Source: Acidobacteriota bacterium
Lineage (GTDB): Bacteria > Acidobacteriota > Blastocatellia > HR10
Length of the DNA: 34,047 bases
Assembly: GCA_030550025.1 (NCBI GenBank)
Contig: JAUQQC010000019.1
Coordinates: 1-34,047, forward strand
Reading direction: 5' to 3'
Positions 1-10,121 of the stretch are shown here, in pieces; within the stretch, counting starts at the first letter, position 1; each line of letters begins with the position of its first letter. A program made the position numbers and the translations under genes. Under the pieces are notes generated by a model that saw only the letters and a program-made list of their open reading frames with translations, did not search any database and had not been told where the DNA came from.

Positions 1-1367
1 CCTGTCAGCTCGAACGATTCGAGCGTCCGCTTGATGTGCGCCATGAACTGGTCAGCGATGGCGCCGTCAATGAGCCGATGATCGAAAGAGAGGGAGAAAT
101 AAGCCATCGCCCGGATCGCGATCGCATCGTCCTCGACGACGACTGGGCGCTTGGTGATCCGCCCGACGCCCAAGATCGCGACCTGGGGTTGATGAATCAC
201 CGGCGTCCCGAAGAGCGAGCCGAAGACGCCCGGATTCGTGATCGTGAACGTCCCGCCTTGGACCTCTTCCGGTTTGAGCTGCTTGTTCCGAGCGCGCGTG
301 GCCAAATCGTGCACCGCTTTGGCCAATCCGACGAGGCTGAGCGCATCCGCGTTCTTGATGACGGGGACGATGAGGCCCCACTCCAGGGCGACGGCGATGC
401 CGATGTTGATATCCTTCTTGTAGACGATCTTGTCTTCGGCGACCGACGCGTTGAGCAGAGGGAAGGCCTTCAGGGCGCTCACGCAGGCTTGAATGATGAA
501 GGGCAGGTAGGTGAGCTTGATGCCGTGTCGTTGCTCGAAATCCGGTTGTAGCTGTTCCCGCAATCGGCTGACGCGCGTCATGTCGATCTCGAAGAACGTC
601 GTCACATGAGGGGCGACGCGCTTGCTGTAGACCATGTGCTCGGCGATCTTCTTCCGCATGACGCTCATCGGGACAATCTCGACGCGCTCTCCAGGGAGAT
701 AGGGGGGATAGAGCGGCGTCTCCAGCTCCGGGGCTTCCGGTGAGGGAGCTTCAACCGGCTGCGGACGCACTTCGGAAGGGTGAGCAGCGCGCTCCTCCAG
801 GTACCGGAGGACATCGCGCTTGGTGACCCGTCCACCGCGTCCCGTCCCTTCGACCTGCGTGAGGTCAATGCCGTACTCTTGCGCCAGCTTCTCCACGACC
901 GGCGACGAACGCACGGCCTTCCGCTCGGCACGCTCGGCCGGGATGGTAATGCGGATCTCCTGCTTCTGCTTCTCCCAGGGATGAGGGGGGAGGATAATCT
1001 CGCGCATGGGCGATGGTTCGGTCGTGGGGGGGACGGCGCGCGTCGGTTCGGGTGCCGGCTCTCTCGGCGGCACGGCTTCCGTCGCCGCGCGCTCGCTCAC
1101 CTCACGCGGCGGTGCCTCAACGGCCTCCTTATCCGTCTCGATATAGGCGACTACGGTTTGAATGGGGACGGTCTCCCCTTCGTGGACGAGGACCTCAGCC
1201 AGGACGCCTTCGGCTGGCGAGGGGATCTCCGCGTCCACCTTATCCGTGGAGATCTCAAAGAGCGGTTCATCGCGGCGAACGTAGTCGCCCGGTCTCTTGA
1301 GCCACTTGGTGACCGTCCCTTCGGCGATGCTCTCACCCATCTGGGGCATGATGACTTCGACTTTCAT
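1..1367 (-). CDS. 2-oxoacid dehydrogenase E2 (dihydrolipoamide acyltransferase), partial at 3' end
   Basis: E2 core of a pyruvate or branched-chain 2-oxoacid dehydrogenase complex; it moves the acyl group from lipoyl-lysine to CoA in the cytoplasm. The ATG at 1367 has an excellent ribosome site (AAGGAGGTG, about 5 bases upstream of it). 455 codons are visible. An N-terminal lipoyl domain (about 1-78) has its lipoylation lysine at K43 in TDKVDAE. A Pro/Glu-rich linker follows, then an E3/E1-binding domain (about 150-190, beginning RSSPVVEKLA), a second linker, and the catalytic domain from about 235. The active-site HRLIDG motif is present (H430, D434). The frame is open to the left edge, and by comparison with the family only a few C-terminal residues are missing. 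It is the last visible gene of the E1-alpha/E1-beta/E2 operon, 51 bases after E1-beta. No E3 gene is in the window. The substrate cannot be fixed from E2 alone. Confidence 0.95.
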   Translation of the reverse strand, partial: MKVEVIMPQMGESIAEGTVTKWLKRPGDYVRRDEPLFEISTDKVDAEIPSPAEGVLAEVLVHEGETVPIQTVVAYIETDKEAVEAPPREVSERAATEAVPPREPAPEPTRAVPPTTEPSPMREIILPPHPWEKQKQEIRITIPAERAERKAVRSSPVVEKLAQEYGIDLTQVEGTGRGGRVTKRDVLRYLEERAAHPSEVRPQPVEAPSPEAPELETPLYPPYLPGERVEIVPMSVMRKKIAEHMVYSKRVAPHVTTFFEIDMTRVSRLREQLQPDFEQRHGIKLTYLPFIIQACVSALKAFPLLNASVAEDKIVYKKDINIGIAVALEWGLIVPVIKNADALSLVGLAKAVHDLATRARNKQLKPEEVQGGTFTITNPGVFGSLFGTPVIHQPQVAILGVGRITKRPVVVEDDAIAIRAMAYFSLSFDHRLIDGAIADQFMAHIKRTLESFELT

Positions 1368-1418
1368 GCGACACCTCCTTGGGAGCGCGCAAGAGCGCTC
1401 TTCGGCCTTTCTCCCTCT

Positions 1419-2393
1419 TCAATAGTTGGCGACCCATCGGACGGCTTGGACGATCTCCTCCACTTGGGGGAGGAAGAATTCCTCCAGCGGAGGACTGAAC
1501 GGGATCGGCGTGTCCGGGGCCGTGACGCGAACGACGGGCGCTTCGAGGTACTCGAAGATGCGCTCGTTGATACGCATGGCGATCTCCCCGGCGATCCCTC
1601 CCGTGCGCGTATCCTCATGAACGATGACGGCGCGTCCCGTTTTCGCCACCGAGCTGAGGATGGTCTCGTCGTCCAAGGGCAGGAGCGTGCGCAGATCTAC
1701 GACCTCGACCTCGATGCCTTCCTGCGCGACGATCTCGGCTGCTTCGAGTGACTTGTGCAGCATCCATCCGTAGGTCAGGATGGTGACATCCCGGCCCAGA
1801 CGCTTGATGTCCGCTTTCCCAATGGGGACGATGTAGTCGCCCTCAGGCACTTCCCCTCGGATGCGACGATAGAGATATTTGTGCTCGAAGTAGAGCACGG
1901 GGTCCTCGTCCCGAATGGCAGCCTTGATGAGGCCCTTGGCGTCATACGGCGTGGCGGGCTCCACGATCTTCAACCCAGGCGTGTGGAAGAAATACGCTTC
2001 GACGTTCTGCGAATGGAAAGGGCCCCCGTGCACGCCGCCGCCGCAAGGGCCGCGCACGACAATGGGGACGCCCGCGCCCCAGCGATATCGGCACTTCGCG
2101 GCGAAGTTCGTCAGTTGGTCGAAAGCGATGGAGATGAAGTCAATGAATTGCATCTCGGCGACCGGACGCAAGCCCACTAGGGCCGCTCCGATGGCCGCGC
2201 CCACGATGGCCGCCTCCGAGATCGGCGTGTCGATGACGCGCTCTTCGCCGAAACGTTCGAGGAATCCTTCGGTGACCTTAAACGCGCCTCCATAGACGCC
2301 GATGTCTTCGCCGAGCAAGAAGACGCGTTCATCGCGCTCCATTTCCTCCCAGAGCCCTTGGCGAATGGCTTCCAAGTAGGTCAACACGGGCAT
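1419..2393 (-). CDS. 2-oxoacid dehydrogenase E1 beta subunit (branched-chain-like)
   Basis: Beta subunit of the thiamine-diphosphate-dependent E1 component, which decarboxylates a 2-oxoacid and acylates the E2 lipoyl arm. At 324 aa it is full length for the family. The N-terminal half carries the transketolase-like pyrimidine-binding fold (GEDIGVYGGAFKVT, then DTPISEAAIVGAAIGAA) and the C-terminal half the transketolase C-domain (VDLRTLLPLD, HEDTRTGGIAGEIA). The segment VLYFEHKYLYRRIRGEVP resembles branched-chain E1-beta more than pyruvate E1-beta, so a branched-chain substrate is favoured but not proven. It starts 16 bases after the E1-alpha stop, behind a GAGGAGG ribosome site, so the two subunits are co-translated. 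If branched-chain, the complex supplies isobutyryl-, isovaleryl- and 2-methylbutyryl-CoA for catabolism and as primers for iso/anteiso fatty acids. Confidence 0.95.
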   Translation of the reverse strand: MPVLTYLEAIRQGLWEEMERDERVFLLGEDIGVYGGAFKVTEGFLERFGEERVIDTPISEAAIVGAAIGAALVGLRPVAEMQFIDFISIAFDQLTNFAAKCRYRWGAGVPIVVRGPCGGGVHGGPFHSQNVEAYFFHTPGLKIVEPATPYDAKGLIKAAIRDEDPVLYFEHKYLYRRIRGEVPEGDYIVPIGKADIKRLGRDVTILTYGWMLHKSLEAAEIVAQEGIEVEVVDLRTLLPLDDETILSSVAKTGRAVIVHEDTRTGGIAGEIAMRINERIFEYLEAPVVRVTAPDTPIPFSPPLEEFFLPQVEEIVQAVRWVANY

Positions 2394-2409
2394 AAGCGGT
2401 GGTACCTCC

Positions 2410-3438
2410 TCAGGATCGAGTCCTCACCGCGTGCTCGCGCGGCAGAGGAGCGACTTCCGAAACGGAAGGCGTCTCGGCATAGACCCCCTCCAAGGCGATT
2501 CGCGGATCAGGCATCGGCGACTGCTCCGCATACTGCAGATCGGCCTCGATCTCCTGTTCGATGCGATGGGTGATGGCCTCGAAATCGGTCTCATCGGCCA
2601 TGCCGTGCTCTTTCAGATAGGTCTCCAGGCGAAGGATCGGATCGCGCTTCTGCCAATACTCGAGCAGCTCGCGGGGGACGTACCAAGCGTCGTCATGCTC
2701 GGCATGACCGCGCATGCGGAAGGTCTTGACCTCCAGCAACGTCGGCCCCAATCCTTCGCGCGCTCGCTCGACGGCGCGACGCGTGGCGTGATAAACGGCG
2801 ATGACGTCGTTGCCGTCCACCGTCTCGCCGAAGATCCCGTAGCCGATGGCGCGATCGGCGATATTCTCAATGGCCATCTGTTTATGTTTGGGCGTCGAGT
2901 AGGCGTAGCCGTTGTCCTCAGCGATGACGATCAAGGGGAGCTTCAAGACGGCGGCGAAGTTCAGGCCTTCGTGGAAAGCTCCCGTGCTGGTCCCCCCGTC
3001 GCCAATATAGGTGAGAGCGACCGAGCGCTTTCGCTGCATCTTCGAAGCCAGGGCGATTCCGGCCATCACCGGGATGAGATCACCGAGATGGCTGATCGGA
3101 GGGATGATGCCGCGTTCTACGCTCCCGAAGTGAACGATATTATCCTTGCCGCGCGTCGGGCTCGTCCCCTTGCCCATGTACTGAGTGAAAACTTCCCAGG
3201 GGCGAACGCCCCGCACAAAGAGCGCGCCGAGGTTCCGGATCATCACCGCCAGGAAATCCCCCTCTTCGAGAGCGTAAGCGCTGGCGACGGATTCGCCCTC
3301 CTGTCCGAGACTGCGATAGAGACCCCCTACGATCTTCCCTTGCCGGTAGAGGCGCTGCAGCCGTTCCTCCACCATTCGGGTCAGTTTCATGTAGTAGTAC
3401 ATGTCCAGGAGCTGCTCGCGGGTCAGCGTCTCCTCCAT
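2410..3438 (-). CDS. 2-oxoacid dehydrogenase E1 alpha subunit
   Basis: Alpha subunit of the E1 component and partner of the E1-beta encoded just downstream. I chose the ATG at 3438 (342 aa, beginning MEETLTREQ) because GGAGAGAG lies about 7 bases before it; the open frame extends 22 codons further upstream into sequence without family similarity. The thiamine-diphosphate motif is intact: GDGG at 146-149 and the closing asparagine at N176 (AEDNGYAY). The loop RMRGHAEHDDAWYVP corresponds to the substrate/phosphorylation loop of the family. It is the first gene of the E1-alpha, E1-beta, E2 operon, preceded by a plausible promoter (3570-3599) divergent from greA. The separate alpha and beta chains rule out the homodimeric AceE type of E1. 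Substrate (pyruvate versus branched-chain) remains open; the E1-beta sequence leans to branched-chain. Confidence 0.95.
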   Translation of the reverse strand: MEETLTREQLLDMYYYMKLTRMVEERLQRLYRQGKIVGGLYRSLGQEGESVASAYALEEGDFLAVMIRNLGALFVRGVRPWEVFTQYMGKGTSPTRGKDNIVHFGSVERGIIPPISHLGDLIPVMAGIALASKMQRKRSVALTYIGDGGTSTGAFHEGLNFAAVLKLPLIVIAEDNGYAYSTPKHKQMAIENIADRAIGYGIFGETVDGNDVIAVYHATRRAVERAREGLGPTLLEVKTFRMRGHAEHDDAWYVPRELLEYWQKRDPILRLETYLKEHGMADETDFEAITHRIEQEIEADLQYAEQSPMPDPRIALEGVYAETPSVSEVAPLPREHAVRTRS

Positions 3439-3569
3439 ACGTGGCTCTCTCCATCTGAGACGGGAACGGATTGCAAGGGCGGGCCGAAAGACCGCGCCCC
3501 ACACGTCCTTTCTCTCCCGCTTCGCTCACAAAGGCGTGGCCTCATGCCGTCCTCGCGAAGTCGCCTATT

Positions 3570-3599
3570 ACTATAGCGGAGGCGGTGCGGCGGCGACAA
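3570..3599 (-). promoter_or_regulatory. Putative promoter of the 2-oxoacid dehydrogenase operon
   Basis: On the minus strand, TTGTCG (3594-3599) and TATAGT (3570-3575) are separated by 18 bases and lie about 130 bases before the E1-alpha start. They match the sigma-70 consensus at 4/6 and 5/6 positions. It diverges from the greA promoter. Prediction only. Confidence 0.4.
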
Positions 3600-3627
3600 G
3601 CTCCGGTTTCAAGAGAGTGGCCTCCTC

Positions 3628-3655
3628 TTGAATTCCTGCGCGAGCCGGCTATACT
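3628..3655 (+). promoter_or_regulatory. Putative greA promoter
   Basis: TTGAAT (3628-3633) and TATACT (3650-3655) with a 16-base spacer give a good sigma-70-like promoter. The predicted transcription start, near 3662, leaves a leader of about 28 bases carrying the greA ribosome site. Confidence 0.55.
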
Positions 3656-3689
3656 TAAGGTGAAAAAAACCAACGCGGGAGGAACGGAC

Positions 3690-4178
3690 GTGCTCACAAA
3701 GCTCAAGGAACGGCTTGAGGCCGAATTGCGCGCTTTAGAGAATGAGTTGAAGTTCGAGTTGCCCAAGGAGTTGCAGAAGGCTTTGGCGCATGGCGACTTG
3801 CGGGAGAACGCGGAGTATCAAGCGGCCCTTCAGCGTCAGGAATTCGTCCGCGCGCGCATCGCGCAGATTCGCAAACAGCTTTCCGATCTCTCGATGCTCA
3901 ACGTGAACGCGCTCCCTCGAGATCGAGTGGCCTACGGTTCGACGGTCACACTCCTGGACTTGGATACCGGCGAAGAGGTGACCTATCGGTTGGCGCTCGG
4001 CGATGAGGTGGATCCCGAGCGCGGGATCATCTCCGTCTCTTCCCCCATCGGCTCGAGCCTTTTGGGGAAACGGGAGGGCGATGAGGTGATCGTTCACACG
4101 CCGGCGCGTAAACGCCGGTTCGAGATCATCCGGCTCATCACCTTGCCGCAAGAGCTGGAAGGAGGAGAAGCGTCCTGA
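3690..4178 (+). CDS. greA: Transcription elongation factor GreA
   Basis: GreA rescues backtracked RNA polymerase by stimulating cleavage of the transcript 3' end through the secondary channel. The GTG at 3690 was chosen because GGGAGGA lies 5 bases upstream and it yields 162 aa, close to the usual 158; the longer open frame has no GreA similarity. The N-terminal coiled coil (about 1-75) has the acidic tip in GDLRENAEY, with D36 and E39 at the catalytic tip positions. The C-terminal FKBP-like domain ends with the typical segment SPIGSSLLGKREGDEV. It is monocistronic, with its own promoter upstream and the convergent thiC gene 33 bases downstream. Possession of the tip acidic pair argues for a true GreA/GreB function rather than a Gfh-type inhibitor. 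Confidence 0.95.
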   Translation: MLTKLKERLEAELRALENELKFELPKELQKALAHGDLRENAEYQAALQRQEFVRARIAQIRKQLSDLSMLNVNALPRDRVAYGSTVTLLDLDTGEEVTYRLALGDEVDPERGIISVSSPIGSSLLGKREGDEVIVHTPARKRRFEIIRLITLPQELEGGEAS

Positions 4179-4211
4179 GGCGTGGTCGGTGCGCGCCCGT
4201 CGGACGCTCCC

Positions 4212-6240
<2,029 letters not shown>

Positions 6241-6346
6241 TTTTGAGTTGCTTGTGACCTGAGCGCTCATCGCTTTGGCCCGGAGTTTGCTTTCAAGAAT
6301 GATGTCAAGGGGTCTTTTTGCCCAAGACTGGTATGGGAGGAGGCCT

Positions 6347-7972
6347 ATGGGGGGAGGAATCGTGCGAGAAGGAAGCGGGTGGACCTATTGCGGGGCGCCT
6401 GTGGCTCCGCTGCCCAAAGGGTTACCGAAGCTCGTCGAGTCCATCTGTCCGGAATGTCGTCGCATCATCCCCGCGCGCATCTTCGAGCACGAAGGACGGG
6501 TGATGATGGAGAAGCGATGTTCGGAGCACGGCGAATTTCGAGACATCGTCTGGTCCGATGTTCGACTCTATCTGAAAGCCGAGCAATGGGCCTTTGAGGG
6601 AGGGCGTGGGGTCTCCAATCCGGCTGTGCCGGATGCCGTGCTCTGCCCGCAGGATTGTGGCCTCTGTCAGATGCATTTGAGCCACACGGGCTTGGCGAAC
6701 ATTGACCTGACGAACCGTTGTAATTTGACCTGTCCCGTCTGCTTCGCCAATGCGAACGTAGCGGGGTATGTCTATGAGCCTTCGCTCGAGCAGGTCTATC
6801 GGATGCTGCGGCAATTGCGCGAGATGCGCCCGGTCGCAGCTCGGGTCATTCAATTCTCGGGCGGGGAGCCAACGATCTATCCTCATTTCCTCGAGGCTGT
6901 GCGAATGGCGCGGGATTTGGGGTTCTCGCATATTCAGGTCGCCACAAACGGCCTTCGATTCGCCACCGAGCCCGGCTTCGCCGAGAGGTGCGCTGAGGCT
7001 GGATTGCATACGCTCTATCTGCAGTTCGATGGCTTGAGCGACGAGATCTATCGTAAGACGCGCGGGCAGCCGCTCTGGGAGTTGAAGCAGCAGGCCGTTG
7101 AGGCTGCCCGTCGGGCGGGATTGAAGATCGTCTTCGTCCCGACGATCGCGCGTGGGGTGAACGATCATGAGGTCGGCCGCATCCTGCAGTTCGCCCTCGA
7201 GAATATTGACGTCGCGTCGGGCATCACGTATCAACCGGTGACGTTCACCGGGCGCATCGCTCAGAAGAAACGGGAGCAAATGCGCTATACGCTCACCGAC
7301 TTGGTGAAGGACCTGGCCGAGCAGACCGGAATCGTGGACACGTACTACGATTGGTATCCCACGCCCTGCACCGTCTCGTTCTCGCAGTTCTTGAGCGCCT
7401 TGCAGGGAGAGGAGACGATCGCCCTCACCTGCCATCCCCATTGTTCGCTGGCGACTTATCTCTTTGTGGACGCGCGGACGAAGACGGCGATCCCCGTCAC
7501 ACGCTTCGTGGACGTGGAGGGGATGCTGCGAGCGTTCCGCGAGTGGGCGCCACGAATCCGTCAGCTTCCTTCCAAGAAACTCCGGGCGATGATGGCGTAT
7601 GTTGTCCTGCGGCGGTTCTTCCGCTCGGAGGCCGCGCCACCGGGATTGACTTACGTGAAGTTCCTCCGAACGCTCGAAGGGCTCGTGGACAAGCGCATCG
7701 GGCGCGGGGAGAACGAGGAGCGGCTCACCTATCGAACGCTCATGGTCGCCGGGATGCATTTCATGGACGCCTACAACTATCAGCTCGATCGCGTCATGCG
7801 CTGCGTCATTCACTATTCGGCTCCCGATGGGCGAATCTACCCCTTCTGCACGTACAACTCGGGGATCACATTCCGCGAGAGGATCGAGCAGAGCTTCTCG
7901 ATCCCCTTGGAGGCGTATATCGCGGCTTCCGAGAAGGGACCCGTAACGACGAGAACCGTCTTGAAGGTGTGA
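6347..7972 (+). CDS. Tes/MJ0619-type radical SAM protein (candidate membrane-spanning lipid synthase)
   Basis: Radical SAM enzyme of 541 aa from the ATG at 6347, which has GGGAGGAGG just upstream; a longer frame from a TTG at 6275 has no ribosome site. The radical SAM motif is CNLTCPVC (C125, C129, C132), followed by FSGGEPT. Extra cysteines match the multi-cluster layout of archaeal tetraether synthase Tes: CPEC (34, 37), C58, CPQDCGLC (100, 104, 107), CHPHC (362, 366), C486 and C501. Tes joins two lipid tails carbon to carbon at unactivated methyl ends; MJ0619 was earlier annotated as a pterin dimethyltransferase. Bacterial homologues are proposed to make iso-diabolic acid and other membrane-spanning lipids, notably in Acidobacteriota. 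Family membership is clear from the sequence; the lipid role here is inference. An adenosine-specific kinase follows 64 bases downstream. Alternative: a related radical SAM enzyme with another substrate. Confidence 0.85.
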   Translation: MGGGIVREGSGWTYCGAPVAPLPKGLPKLVESICPECRRIIPARIFEHEGRVMMEKRCSEHGEFRDIVWSDVRLYLKAEQWAFEGGRGVSNPAVPDAVLCPQDCGLCQMHLSHTGLANIDLTNRCNLTCPVCFANANVAGYVYEPSLEQVYRMLRQLREMRPVAARVIQFSGGEPTIYPHFLEAVRMARDLGFSHIQVATNGLRFATEPGFAERCAEAGLHTLYLQFDGLSDEIYRKTRGQPLWELKQQAVEAARRAGLKIVFVPTIARGVNDHEVGRILQFALENIDVASGITYQPVTFTGRIAQKKREQMRYTLTDLVKDLAEQTGIVDTYYDWYPTPCTVSFSQFLSALQGEETIALTCHPHCSLATYLFVDARTKTAIPVTRFVDVEGMLRAFREWAPRIRQLPSKKLRAMMAYVVLRRFFRSEAAPPGLTYVKFLRTLEGLVDKRIGRGENEERLTYRTLMVAGMHFMDAYNYQLDRVMRCVIHYSAPDGRIYPFCTYNSGITFRERIEQSFSIPLEAYIAASEKGPVTTRTVLKV

Positions 7973-8036
7973 AGCTTGCTTCCGACCTTCGCGCTCGGGC
8001 AGAATATGGCTCTACCTTCGAGTGGAGGAGGGAAAT

Positions 8037-8522
8037 ATGGAGTTGAAGGTCGTTCCCTTGGAAATTCCGTCCGGATGTAACCTCATCGTCGGGCAGGCAC
8101 ACTTCATCAAGACGGTCGAAGACCTCTATGAAGCGATGGCGACCAGCTCACCGCACGTCAAGTTCGGGCTGGCGTTCTGTGAGGCTTCTGGACCATGTCT
8201 GATTCGGTTTGAGGGGAATGACGCGGAGCTGACAGAGGTGGCGGTCCGGAACGCGCGCCAGTTGAGTGCCGGGCATGCGTTCGTGATCCTCTTGCGAGAG
8301 GGATATCCGATCAACGTCCTCAATGCGATCAAAGCGTGTCAGGAAGTGTGTACGATTCACTGCGCGACGGCTAATCCCGTCCAGGTTATTCTCGTGGAGA
8401 CTGAGCAAGGGCGAGGAATTCTTGGCGTTGTGGATGGATTCGCATCCAAGGGGGTTGAGGGGGAGGAAGAAAAGGCGAAGCGGAAGGAGCTGCTGCGAAA
8501 GATCGGGTACAAGCTCTCGTAA
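8037..8522 (+). CDS. Adenosine-specific kinase family protein
   Basis: A 161-aa protein of the small adenosine-specific kinase family (DUF355-type), first characterised in a hyperthermophilic archaeon and unrelated to ribokinase-type adenosine kinases. Length and conserved segments fit: SGCNLIVGQAHFIKT near the N-terminus, GLAFCEASGPCLIR in the middle, ATANPVQVILVETEQGRGILGVVDG in the C-terminal half (given here only as a landmark), ending in a charged helix. I chose the ATG at 8037, behind GGAGGAGGG; an in-frame ATG five codons earlier overlaps that ribosome site. It follows the Tes-like radical SAM gene by 64 bases on the same strand and is probably co-transcribed. It would phosphorylate adenosine to AMP; adenosine is also released by AhcY, encoded at 32284-33546. 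The functional link to the radical SAM enzyme is untested. Confidence 0.88.
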   Translation: MELKVVPLEIPSGCNLIVGQAHFIKTVEDLYEAMATSSPHVKFGLAFCEASGPCLIRFEGNDAELTEVAVRNARQLSAGHAFVILLREGYPINVLNAIKACQEVCTIHCATANPVQVILVETEQGRGILGVVDGFASKGVEGEEEKAKRKELLRKIGYKLS

Positions 8523-8727
8523 GCTCGCCTTCGGGGTTTGTGAGGAAGCCGTGTTTCATGAATGATCTTTCTCAAGCCTGAGGCGTCGCCGTTATGTGGG
8601 GAATTGGAGACTCGCGTCCGATAACGAAGGGCTTTTTCCTTCAGTTTCCTTACACTGAGCATTCCTGTGCTGAGTCTTCCCGTACGGCTCTTTGCCCCGA
8701 AGTTGCATGGGCGTTTCTTAGGGGAGT

Positions 8728-9222
8728 TTACTCTTCGAGCTGAGGTTGAAAACGGGGGAAGTGTTGGGTGGCCAGTCGGCCGATGATAGTGGCGCCGCGA
8801 GCAAGATAGGGAGATGTGAAGCTCTCTCGCAGCAGATCGAAGCGCCATGGGAAGACGTTCAGGGCGAGATAGATGACCGAGCACAAGGCCCATCCACGCA
8901 GTAGGCCGAAGAGACCGCCCATACCCTGATCGAGCCAACTCAAGTGAGCTCGACGCAAGCCCGAATGAAGCGCGCGCGCAAGCAGGAGGCCGATGAGGAG
9001 CACCAGCAGGTACGTGCTGAGAAAAGCGAGCAGATGCGCCATCGTCTCCGATTCGACGAGAGGACGGAGGAGCGGAACAGCGCCGCGATAGGACGAGCTG
9101 GCGAGGAAAAAACCACCGATGGTGGCGGTCGTTGTGATGACGCTTCGCGCGAATCCGCGCGAGAGCCCTCTGAGTGTCGAGAGGCCGACCACGAAGAGGA
9201 CGATGGCATCCAGGACCGTCAT
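8728..9222 (-). CDS. cvpA: CvpA family membrane protein
   Basis: A 164-aa integral membrane protein of the CvpA family (colicin V production protein; precise biochemical role unresolved, often placed beside purine genes). Four hydrophobic segments are visible, about residues 5-20, 27-45, 62-85 and 101-122. The family-typical N-terminus MTVLDAIVLFVVGLSTLRG includes the Gly-rich turn leading into RGFARS. Its ATG overlaps the purC stop codon (ATGA), so translation is probably coupled to purC. In Escherichia coli cvpA sits upstream of purF; here it follows purC, preserving the purine association. Downstream lie 205 bases without a recognisable gene, facing the convergent adenosine-specific kinase gene. 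Confidence 0.88.
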   Translation of the reverse strand: MTVLDAIVLFVVGLSTLRGLSRGFARSVITTTATIGGFFLASSSYRGAVPLLRPLVESETMAHLLAFLSTYLLVLLIGLLLARALHSGLRRAHLSWLDQGMGGLFGLLRGWALCSVIYLALNVFPWRFDLLRESFTSPYLARGATIIGRLATQHFPRFQPQLEE

Positions 9223-10121
9223 GAGAGCATATCCTCACCCGTCAGGAGGCGATAGGCCATCAGATACCGCTGGGCCGTTTGGGCGATGATGGATTCGGGA
9301 AGGCGGGGAGCCGGAGGCCTTTTGTCCCATCCGATGGACTCCAGGTAGTCGCGGAGGAATTGTTTGTCAAAGGACGGTTGCGGACGTCCGGGAGCGTACT
9401 GATCGGCGGCCCAAAAGCGCGAGGAATCCGGCGTCAGTGCCTCATCGATCCACAAGAGCGTTTGATCTCGCCATCCGAATTCGAACTTCGTATCGGCGAG
9501 GATGAGGCCTCGGGCGAACGCGTACTCAGCCGCCCGCATGTAGAGAGCGAGGCTCAGGTCCTTGAGCCGACGAGTCAACTCGGTCCCGATGCGATCAGCC
9601 ATCTCGGCTTCAGAGATATTGATGTCATGTCCTTCGGTGGCCTTGATCGCAGGGGTGAAGATCGGTTCCGGGAGTTTCGCCGCTTCGACCAATCCGGGGG
9701 GCAGGCGGAGACCGCCAACGGTTCCGGACTGTTGGTACTCTCTCCAGGCCGATCCGGCCAGATACCCGCGCACGACGCATTCGATGGGAATCGGGTGCGC
9801 GCGATGCACGAGCATGCTGCGGGAGCGAAGCGTCGTGCGTTCCGTCTCCGTGAGCCCGTCGAGCGCATGGAGATCGGTCGCGATCAGGTGATGGGGGGCG
9901 ATGGATTCCAGACATCGGAACCAGAATGCGGAGAGCTGAGTGAGAACGGCTCCTTTGCCAGGGATGCCATCTGGCAGGACGACATCGAAGGCCGAGATGC
10001 GATCGGTCGTGACGATCAAGAGGCGGTCATCGCCGACGGCGTAGATATCGCGGACCTTTCCTCGTCGGAGGAGGGGATAAACCGTGAGATTCGTCTCCAA
10101 GAGGATCGGGGGAAGACTCAT
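9219..10121 (-). CDS. purC: Phosphoribosylaminoimidazole-succinocarboxamide synthase (SAICAR synthetase)
   Basis: PurC condenses CAIR with aspartate using ATP to form SAICAR, a middle step of de novo purine synthesis. At 300 aa it belongs to the longer, yeast-like form of the family rather than the ~240-aa Escherichia coli form. Recognisable segments are LRRGKVRDIYAVG at the N-terminus, TTDRISAFDVVLPDGIPGKG, the substrate-binding IECVVRGYLAGSAW, FTPAIKATEGHDINIS, and LADTKFEFG. The start at 10121 overlaps the stop of the upstream tlpA-like gene (ATGA), and its own stop overlaps the cvpA start in the same way. The gene order tlpA-like, purC, cvpA is thus a single translationally coupled unit. 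No other purine gene lies in the window. Confidence 0.96.
   Translation of the reverse strand: MSLPPILLETNLTVYPLLRRGKVRDIYAVGDDRLLIVTTDRISAFDVVLPDGIPGKGAVLTQLSAFWFRCLESIAPHHLIATDLHALDGLTETERTTLRSRSMLVHRAHPIPIECVVRGYLAGSAWREYQQSGTVGGLRLPPGLVEAAKLPEPIFTPAIKATEGHDINISEAEMADRIGTELTRRLKDLSLALYMRAAEYAFARGLILADTKFEFGWRDQTLLWIDEALTPDSSRFWAADQYAPGRPQPSFDKQFLRDYLESIGWDKRPPAPRLPESIIAQTAQRYLMAYRLLTGEDMLS

Noticed and set aside
780-1751. Plus-strand open frame opposite E2 and E1-beta
   Set aside because: It spans two real genes and their intergenic ribosome site; there is no similarity to any family.
6422-7813. 463-codon minus-strand open frame opposite the radical SAM gene
   Set aside because: It is a shadow caused by GC-rich third positions; the plus-strand protein has all the expected cysteine motifs.
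8590-8626. Terminator CGTTAT/ATAACG after the adenosine-specific kinase gene
   Set aside because: It is only a 6-bp A/T-rich stem with a 25-base loop; the later TTTTT is separated from it by six bases, so support is too weak.
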